A stretch of 64,000 bases of DNA from Paracyclopina nana (taxonomy: Eukaryota; Arthropoda; Copepoda; Cyclopoida; Cyclopettidae), in NCBI GenBank assembly GCA_019096065.1, contig JAGUCH010000008.1, positions 2,609,001-2,673,000 on the forward strand, given 5' to 3'. This document shows positions 56,700-64,000 of this stretch, piece after piece (the first letter of the stretch is position 1; each line of letters begins with the position of its first letter). Made by a program: the position numbers and the translations under genes. The notes under the pieces are model-generated. The model was not told where the DNA came from, ran no database searches, and saw only the letters and a program-made list of their open reading frames with translations.

Positions 56700-58031
56700 T
56701 CACTTCACATCAGCTTTCTCTGGAAAAGCAAGCCTACTATGCCTCAACGACTATGCAAATATCTCTCATTTACTCTGCTTATAGCCTGTGGACCCTTAGT
56801 CATAGATAATTAGCAGCTTGCTATGGCGTGAAGGTGAGATGAAGACTAGCATATGTTTGTTAGGCAACATTGCCTTATCTATATCTGTACGTTCTCTCCT
56901 TAATCAAATTTTTGTCTTTTGTATTGTTAAACATTTTTGTTAGTTACTATACTACCTATCTTCGCTATGCGAGATTTCTGATACATAATTATTAACCTCG
57001 TTTAATTAGAAGTCAAATACAAAAATTGGCCAGTTTCAAAATTAGCTCGATATTTTGCGCTCATGTATAAAAGCTTCTGGGCCCATTAAAGAACATAAAT
57101 GTTAATTAGAGGCAATATTTCTTGACAGACTGTATTTATAAGCTGGAGCTTCGTTTGATGCAGCGATTCGAATTCAATTTCTTTGTTTTTGGGCCCAAGC
57201 CCCTCGTGCCTATGTGGTTTGATGGGGTTTCAATTTTGGCAGCCCCCAGGATGCTCTATGGTGGTGAAATGGGGCCTGCTCTTTTCACGGAGGGTGTTAT
57301 TTCTTGTTTTTCCGCTACGAGCTCTCAAAGTTTGACAAAATTCACTTTTTCACGGTAGTTACAAAATTGGTGCCAGTACTTTGATTTAAAAAGGGGTCCA
57401 ATTTAAAATCTACATGTCAAGGTCTAATGACGTCTGTTTTATGATCTTCTGGCGTCGTTTTAAGGTCTACGTTGGATTTTTTGGTAACATTTTTACCTAA
57501 GTACTTTGATCTACACACCTGTGCATTACTTGTTATAGCTTGGTTTTAATCAGCTGATTATGAGCAAGCAAGAAAATATGCATTAAAAAGGCCTCTTGGC
57601 AAAGTCCCAGATATTTCTAAACATTAAATGGATTTTTTTTCAATAATAACTTTTGCTAATAGAGTGGGTACATACTAAATACCGCACACAAACGCAACGC
57701 AACGCACACTACTTTTAATCTTATATTATATATCATATCAATGAACTTATGAAACAGGCTAGAGGAAAACACAAATTACTACTAAATACCGCACACTATG
57801 TATATAGTAATGAACTAATAAAAGGATGAAATTTGGCTGAAAGAAGGTCCATCGGCTTACTTGCAAAGCTACAGAAAATCATTGTTTGGAACTTACAAGC
57901 CATTTTGATGGCGGTTCAAAAAGTCGTTTTCACGGGCATGAGAGATTCTGTCTAGTCGCCAAATTCTCATTTTGCCACCAAAATAACTGTCAATTTTTTC
58001 AAATGCATTTCCATTTTTTAGCTGTGTGCAG
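56700..58031. other. Intergenic, Pak 3' flank
   Basis: No gene recognised. ACTAAATACCGCACAC occurs twice (57674-57689 and 57781-57796). The plus frame at 57122-57358 has no family features. Confidence 0.4.
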
Positions 58032-58230
58032 TGTAGGGGTTCGAACACTCTGAGACCTACGCGTTACACCTTACTAACTTATAGCTTATAAGACTCCATC
58101 TTAGTTGGAAGGATATATGTCGTCGAGCTGTTTGCTCGCGCATAGTCGTTTATTTACTGCTGTACAATTGTAGTGCTACCGCACGAGAGGAGGCAAGAGC
58201 GCAGGTGCGCAGGCTCGGGATCCTGCTACA
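58032..58230 (-). repeat. 3' LTR of Ty3/gypsy element
   Basis: 199 bp with perfect 5-bp inverted ends: plus strand TGTAG at 58032 and CTACA ending 58230. On the minus (element) strand it starts TGTAGCAGG and ends CCCTACA. It lies 3' of the pol-env region and next to a polypurine tract. It contains AATAAA on the element strand (TTTATT at 58149-58154), a likely poly(A) signal. The 5' LTR is beyond the window. Confidence 0.75.
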
Positions 58231-58244
58231 ATTTCCCCCTATTG
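58231..58244 (-). promoter_or_regulatory. Polypurine tract of LTR element
   Basis: Minus strand CAATAGGGGGAAAT directly precedes the LTR. This is where plus-strand DNA synthesis of the element would be primed. The TAG stop of the last envelope frame lies inside it. Confidence 0.65.
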
Positions 58245-60758
58245 AAGCGTGGCCGTGTCCTCACGGCGCAATGCTGGCACCCTATGTCGGGGGGATCCCG
58301 CGGCCGGAGGTACAGGGGAGATAGGTGGACCGGTGGTCGCTCCTCCTTCCATCGGTGACTTCAGGGGCGTCGAGGTTGAGGGAAGCACAGCCATAATGTA
58401 GTTGTGCATAGTCTCGTTCTGCCTCGCCAGTGCGTCGACCTGTGCCTGCAGGTTCCGGTAGAGGCCGTCTTGTTCTTTAAACAGAGCCTCCTTCATGCGT
58501 TGGCGGAATCCAGTCCGGCGGGGTCCATCGGTTTCTCCCGGTTCTGCGACCCCGTACTTAGGGGGTGCCTCGTCGTCATCCTCTTCGTCTCCGTCGCTGA
58601 GGGCGGCCAGGGGGTACGCCTCGGGTCCTTCTCGGTTTCGAGGTCGGCGCCTGCCGCGTGTTGGGGGTTGATCCTCGTCATCGTCGTCCCCGCCAGGGAA
58701 TAGGATCTGGTCGTGCCCAAGGTTGGTAAGCATCCGCCACGGCATCTCAACCATCAGGAAGGCCGTATGCCACAGAGCCAAGAACATCCACCAACCCAAT
58801 CCGCGCCGTCGGTACAGGATGATCATCCGGATGACGGCTCCGAGGATCAACTTGATCAGGCCGATGGTGATGAGAGTCCCTGTGAAGTAGGAGTAATACT
58901 TCCCCACTGAGCTGAAGATAGGAATAACTGCGCTGCTGACATGATCCGCCAGTTGCTCAATGTCTACCTGCGTCCATAGCGTAGTAGACCTGCTGCCCGT
59001 GATAAGCGAGTTGTGGAGCACGTTACTAGTGATAGTGTTCACCACGGCCTCCCGACTGCTAAACAAGTGGAGGTAGAGGATATGATTAGCCCGTTGTTCC
59101 GCCGAGAACACTCCACCCCCTAGTCCTCGACTGATGTCGTAATGTCCGCTCCGGGAGCCGCGTCCGACATGGGGTTGAGTTGCGTAGGGGCAATACAGGC
59201 GTGGATCTGGGGGTAGCGCACATCCACTGATTGTGGATCTTCCATTTAATCGGGGTGATGGAATCGCATGGGACCACGCTGGGTCGGTCAGTCAGCACAA
59301 AGGAGAGAGGGTCCGCGAATCGTGTCTCGTTGTTCACCAGCACCGGAATCTCCTGCGTGCAGTTCGCAATAGACCTGGTGACGGCTTGCACCGGGTAGCA
59401 GGAGGTAACATAGGCTACAGCCCCGGCACGGGTGACTAGATGGCCTGGTCCGTGGCTATCCAGGGTGGCGTATGATGAGGAGCCGGAAGCCATACTCTGC
59501 AGCTTGGAGTGCAGGATCGCTCGCTCGTTCTTGCAAATAAGTTCCTGGAGGAACTTGAACCGGTCCTGGATATGCAGCGCATGCTGCGAATGCACGAATG
59601 CCAGCTGTGTCTGTATGTTCGCACCGTCCATGTCCTCCGGGTGGAGGTACTTGGCTTGGAGGGGTCCATCCCGGGTCCCACGATCAAGACGGCGAAGTCG
59701 CGGAGCTGAGTGGTGAACAGCCGCCGCTGGCACATGGACTGCACGCCCTTGAGGACGAATCCCGCGAACCGCGATTCTTCTTCGTGGGCAAGGAGGAGCA
59801 GGTCTCCTAGGTGACCCGCGTTGCCGCTGAAGCTGGACGAGTTGCGGTGAGGATACAGAATGGCCGGCCCCTTGTATACTTCGCTCAGTTCATCTTCGCA
59901 ACGGGGGGTCTTGCGCTTAGGCCACACAATGGTGCCTTCGGCGTCGTCCTGCACGATCAAGTCCTGGAAGTTGGCTGTAAGGTGGTTGGAGAAGACCACC
60001 CGCCCATTGGCCGTGTTTAGCTTCCCGTAGATCGGCTCCACCAGCGCGTGGATCGTGGTGGTTTCATACGATTTGTAGAATGTCACGCCACCACTGATGA
60101 AAGTAGTCGTCGTGCATTTGTGATCCTTATCGTACCCACCCTTGGAGAAGTATGACAGGGACACGGGGGTATTGAGCGTGACTTGGACCTTCTTATTTTC
60201 CACCAGCAGGAAGCGTTTCTCGGCGGCGTCTCGGCAGGCTTGCGGCGTTACCAGGTAGGGCCTATTTACGTCCGTCATTTGACTCCCATAACTGATGCTA
60301 TCATATCCGCAGCGAGTGACTTCCCGCGATATGTGCACTCGGCACCGGTATGCCTTAACGGAGAGGGTCGAGGCCGTCTGCAGTACCTGAATCGTGATAT
60401 TAACCGGCGACTGGTAAGAGCTGCGAATATCTTCACAGAGTTCAGGCTGGCTCAGGTCGATGGCTTCGTGCATGGCATCGGGGTGCGCGCAGTCATAGGT
60501 GGTGAACGAGGTCACCTTGGCGTCTGGGGTGTACAAATCGGCTGGTCGTGGTGACTGCCCCGGGAAGGCTGCTGCTTGGGCCACCTCGTTGAGGAGGATC
60601 CAGTAGCTGTATCCAAAGAAGACGAGGAGCATCAGCGTGGGACTGCACAAACAATGACCTGGATGCATGGTGGACGACGTAGTACGTAGTGGTGAGCTAG
60701 TATACACTTTATAAATTCCTTTCGCTAGGAGGTAGTTGGTTATTAACTCAGACTGCAA
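58239..60758 (-). pseudogene. Envelope-like glycoprotein of LTR element, split over three frames
   Basis: Three overlapping minus-strand frames follow pol: 60758-59436, 59733-59086 and 59111-58239. The first has a signal peptide-like segment (from an ATG near 60668) and a Cys-rich ectodomain. The third has a hydrophobic segment and a membrane helix at about 58930-58770, then an acidic, Pro-rich cytoplasmic tail with PPKY (a PPxY late-domain-type motif) and a short coiled coil. The protein-like sequence moves between frames near 59650-59700 and near 59100-59200, so at least two frameshifts, or sequence errors, interrupt it. The Cys pattern of the first part resembles glycoproteins of arthropod negative-strand RNA viruses (chuvirus type) more than the usual baculovirus F-like errantivirus envelope. 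That is inference. Confidence 0.65.
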
Positions 60759-60980
60759 GAGAGAAGGTAAATGATTATTATACGCTTGTTTGTCTTGTTA
60801 GTGTTTGCGCCCGAATGTCATGGTTTATATAGCATGAGCATGTGTTAATAATGCAGTTATGATACATATGTGATGTGAAATATGGCATGAATGTGGCATA
60901 AATGTGTGTGCACCCCCCCAAACTTTGTCATGAGGGAGCAATATTGGTGCGTATGATAGCCTTTTTACACTTGGTTTGTA

Positions 60981-63900
60981 TTAGTCCTGGAACACGTCGT
61001 CGCACGTTTCTGTGGTAGCTGCTGACGGTGCCGATGATGATGTTGAGTGAGAGGCCTCTTTGATCGGTGACGGAATGGACGGTCGAAGAGGTAGTGGCCG
61101 CGGTTCTAGCGGCGGGAGCAGATATCTAGTAGTTTGATGCACGGTTGGCGGATTGTCTTGCAAATGCTGCAGTGGCAACGTATCTTCGTCGGTCGTGCTT
61201 CTCCTGTCACCGCTGCGTGTTTTGGATCTAGACCGTTTGGTGACCGCCTCTGGTCCACCTAAGAATCTCTCGGTGTCAGCCTGCAACATTTCTGCATTTG
61301 ATCGTCGTTTCCTTTTCACCACTGTGCTAGTGCGCCTGGGCTCATCATCGTCTGTAGGAGGGCTTGGCAGTTGCTGAGTATTCTGCGGAGACTCATTATC
61401 CGGTGTGGATGGGCGTTCATCCGGATCGGATTGGTACCGGGTGCAGTCGTACTCAGGTATCGTGGGGTCGTCGTTGAAGGCCGGGATGGGGTCATCTCGG
61501 GCTTCTGGGAACCCATATTCTCTGTCCGTCGGGGCCACCGCATATTCATAAGGTACAGCGAGGTCATTAGCGGGCTCCGCCGCGATTTCATGTGGTGGGT
61601 CCGCGAGGAATTCGGCGGATTCGTCACCTAACATGGACAGATCCAAATCCTCGGCCGGTGGTGCAGTAGACACGTTGCCTTGATCTTGGTCAGGTGGGAT
61701 GTACAACTTAAGGCGGTCTACCGAGACAACTTGGTTCCGCGCTCGAGCCCAAGACGGGTCTGGTGCTATTTCGTAAGTGAGCTCGTTCACTCGTGTTTCA
61801 ATTGTCCACGGTCCCGTCCAGAAGGTTTGTAGCTTCTTGGAGATGCGTGGAATAACCTTCGGGGTGAACAGCCACACTTTCTGTCCCACTACCAACGCAC
61901 GCTTGTCCATGTGATAAGCCCGTCGTTGTCGCTCGATCGAGTTGGAGATGTTCTTCCTCGCCCATTCATGCGCCAGTTGTATTCGCTCCTTCAGTTGCTT
62001 GGCGAATCGGCCTGCTTGCGTGGCCTTTGCTACAGCCGGCTGCGGGTCCCCAAAGATCAAGTCCAGGTTGGTCGACGGTTGGCGACCGAAAACCATTTCA
62101 TATGGTGCCATGCCCGTGGAGCGGTTTTTGGTGGTACGGAGGACGAGGAGGGCGAAGGGAACAACCTCGGCCCAGTCCGCGTATCGACCCTTGACCATCT
62201 TCCTGATGAGCTCGTTGAGATCCCGATGCGCCCGTTCGACCGGGTTGCTGCGCGGGTTGTATGAAGGAGTAGTGGTGGCTTGTATCCCAAGGGCCGCGCA
62301 TACCTCCCGCATGAGATGGGCCGTGAAATGAGTCCCTTGATCGGTGTGTAGTCTCTCTGGAAGGCCAAATCTAGGGATGATTTCGGTCGTCAAAAACCGC
62401 ACGGCTGTTTCAGCATCGTTGGAACCGCACGGAAAAGCTTCGATCCATTTGGTGAAGACGCACTTGGCAGTGAACAAGTAGCGGTGACGGTTCGACGAAG
62501 GCTGGAACGGCCCTACGTAGTCGAGGCTCAAGATCTGGAACGGGTAGCCCGCGTAGTGCGATTTGAGGGTGTGCAGCTGGTTCTTCTGGCCCGGCTTGGA
62601 CCGCTGGCAAAGGAGGCAGGACTTGACGACTTCATCGGCCAGGCGCGTCATGCCTGGGAAGTAGAAGTGCTGAGCTGCCCTGTGGACCACGGAGTCGCGC
62701 CCTTGGTGTCCCATGGTGTTGTGTACGTGGCGGAGGCTGGCTTCCTGCCACTGGCGGGGCACCACCAGTCGCGAGGTTTGCCTCTTCCGATCCAGCAAGC
62801 GAAGAGCACCTTGCCGATCCATGGTCATGGAACTTAGTTGTTCCAGTAGCACGCGGCCTCGAGGTGATGCAGCGTTGAGGTTCTCCTGCGAAGGCGATTG
62901 TTTCAGTCGGACTAGCTGTCTCAGAAGGACCAGGTCGTCGTCCTCCTCCTGGGCCGCAGCCCACGCTTCCGGCTTCGTGGGAATCAGCTTGAGATTAGCC
63001 ACCCGGAAAAAGTCATCATCAGAGACGTCTGAGCTGATATGGTCACCCCGCTGTGCCAAGTGGGGCGCTCGGCTGAGGGAATCGGCGTTGCCGTGCTTCA
63101 CTCCTGCCCGGTGTACCACTTCGAAGTCGTAGTTGGAGATGGTGTCGAGCCATCGGCCCAGCATTCCCGTGGGCGCTTCCATGGAGCGGATCCAGAGGAG
63201 GGCCCGGTGGTCGGTGCGCAGGATGAAACGGCGGTGTTGCAGGTAATACTTGAATTGTTTGATGAAAATTATTACGGCCACCAGCTCGCCCTGATTAGCG
63301 GAATAATTGCTTTGAACGGCGTTCAGCTTCTTGGCGCCGTATAAGATGACTCTTTCCTTGCGATCTTGGACTTGGGAGAGGACCCCTCCAACAGCCCTGT
63401 TTTCTTGTGAGAAATCCGTATCCAGGATGAAGGGGTTAGGCGAGGCGAAGTCCGGATAGGCCAGTACAGGCGCGGAGGTCAGCCTTTTCTTGAGCTCGTC
63501 GAAAGCGGCCCGGAACTCCGGGCTGGGTTGGAAAACATGGTTGTCGCTGGTGCCGTCGTCCTTGGAGAGCTTGTCCGACAGGGGCGCCGCGACATGTTGG
63601 TACTTTTCGATGAAGGATCGGTAATAATTGGCCTTGCCAAGGAAGATACGCAACTGCTTCCTGGTGTTAGGCAAGGGCCATTCACGGATGAGGTCAATGT
63701 AGGCTGGCATGACCTCGAGGCCCTGAGGAGTGACAACATGCCCCAAGTATGTCACTCTGGATTGGAACAGGTGACATTTGGACGGCTTCAGCAGAAGTCC
63801 TGCTTTCTCGTGGGCCTGCAGCACCAGGCGCAAGTTGCGGAGGTGGGACTCGAAGTCGGTTGAATGGACTAAGCAGTCATCGAGGTATGGCAGGGCAACG

Positions 63901-64000
63901 TCCCATGATATGCCCTCCAGAACCATCCTATTGAGGCGGCTGTATGTCTTGGGCGCATTGGTGAGGCCGAAGGGCATCTTGAGGAAGGCGTATGAGCCGT
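60981..64000 (-). CDS. pol: Ty3/gypsy pol: reverse transcriptase, RNase H, integrase (5' part off window)
   Basis: Open frame of over 1000 codons, open to the right window edge, so partial. In order: reverse transcriptase with LKMPFGLTNAP and the YLDD catalytic motif; thumb (YLGHVVTPQGLEV); RNase H with FILDTDFS, NQGELVAV and RTDHRALLW; integrase zinc finger (H...H and CLLCQ). The integrase core has D (LDYVGPF), D (HTDQGTHF) and E (NPVERAHRDL), then a GPW box and an SH3-like end. No break is seen, so this copy may be young. After the integrase comes an unusual disordered tail of about 240 residues, Pro/Asp/Glu-rich then basic. This is Ty3/gypsy (Metaviridae) rather than BEL/Pao by RT and integrase layout. 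Confidence 0.93.
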   Translation of the reverse strand, partial: GSYAFLKMPFGLTNAPKTYSRLNRMVLEGISWDVALPYLDDCLVHSTDFESHLRNLRLVLQAHEKAGLLLKPSKCHLFQSRVTYLGHVVTPQGLEVMPAYIDLIREWPLPNTRKQLRIFLGKANYYRSFIEKYQHVAAPLSDKLSKDDGTSDNHVFQPSPEFRAAFDELKKRLTSAPVLAYPDFASPNPFILDTDFSQENRAVGGVLSQVQDRKERVILYGAKKLNAVQSNYSANQGELVAVIIFIKQFKYYLQHRRFILRTDHRALLWIRSMEAPTGMLGRWLDTISNYDFEVVHRAGVKHGNADSLSRAPHLAQRGDHISSDVSDDDFFRVANLKLIPTKPEAWAAAQEEDDDLVLLRQLVRLKQSPSQENLNAASPRGRVLLEQLSSMTMDRQGALRLLDRKRQTSRLVVPRQWQEASLRHVHNTMGHQGRDSVVHRAAQHFYFPGMTRLADEVVKSCLLCQRSKPGQKNQLHTLKSHYAGYPFQILSLDYVGPFQPSSNRHRYLFTAKCVFTKWIEAFPCGSNDAETAVRFLTTEIIPRFGLPERLHTDQGTHFTAHLMREVCAALGIQATTTPSYNPRSNPVERAHRDLNELIRKMVKGRYADWAEVVPFALLVLRTTKNRSTGMAPYEMVFGRQPSTNLDLIFGDPQPAVAKATQAGRFAKQLKERIQLAHEWARKNISNSIERQRRAYHMDKRALVVGQKVWLFTPKVIPRISKKLQTFWTGPWTIETRVNELTYEIAPDPSWARARNQVVSVDRLKLYIPPDQDQGNVSTAPPAEDLDLSMLGDESAEFLADPPHEIAAEPANDLAVPYEYAVAPTDREYGFPEARDDPIPAFNDDPTIPEYDCTRYQSDPDERPSTPDNESPQNTQQLPSPPTDDDEPRRTSTVVKRKRRSNAEMLQADTERFLGGPEAVTKRSRSKTRSGDRRSTTDEDTLPLQHLQDNPPTVHQTTRYLLPPLEPRPLPLRPSIPSPIKEASHSTSSSAPSAATTETCDDVFQD

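Noticed and set aside
58033..58052. tRNA T-arm-like GTTCGAACCCC
   Set aside because: It lies at the LTR end and no other tRNA arms are present.

Overview
This is a nuclear window from an arthropod, most likely an insect or other pancrustacean. Genes carry short GT-AG introns on both strands, and the set includes Neuroglian with its two alternative ankyrin-binding tails, a saxophone-type BMP receptor, a secreted cuticle-like protein and Toll-like receptors. The species cannot be named from sequence alone.

Left part (1-14.8 kb): the 3' end of a C2H2/AT-hook protein (1-1480); a terminal acylphosphatase exon (1597-1821) whose 5' exons must lie off the window; a non-coding stretch with a scattered GC-rich motif (1.87-2.95 kb); a small secreted cuticle-like gene; Ada2b (minus); saxophone (plus); a large secreted low-complexity protein (minus); and an SLC22-family transporter (minus).

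Middle (16.4-37.6 kb): Neuroglian on the minus strand over 6.3 kb, with a candidate 33-nt microexon after the signal peptide and two alternative C-terminal exons. It is followed by about 6.9 kb without a recognisable gene. A compact housekeeping block then holds RpS7, Claspin, penguin/PUM3, RWDD4 and Sec61 gamma, with divergent or tightly convergent neighbours.

Right part (37.7-56.7 kb): two Toll-like receptors in tandem on the minus strand, a ZDHHC16-like palmitoyltransferase, CCAR1, COG3 and an intronless Pak kinase.

Right end (58.0-64.0 kb): the 3' part of a Ty3/gypsy-class LTR element on the minus strand. It has a long open RT-RNase H-integrase frame, an envelope-like glycoprotein region now spread over three reading frames, a polypurine tract and a 199-bp LTR with TGTAG...CTACA ends.

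Small mobile or repeated elements are frequent. They are a hAT-type element with 8-bp target duplications (50160-50719), a fold-back element with arms of about 120 bp (44239-44820), and a dispersed family of about 100 bp with a GATGGCGCCA end (copies near 12.16, 13.86, 16.65, 24.6, 40.65 and 40.88 kb). One copy of that family lies in a 230-bp tandem duplication that has supplied the C-terminus of a Toll-like receptor. Exon boundaries were read by eye from splice consensus, reading frame and family similarity; no transcript data were available.
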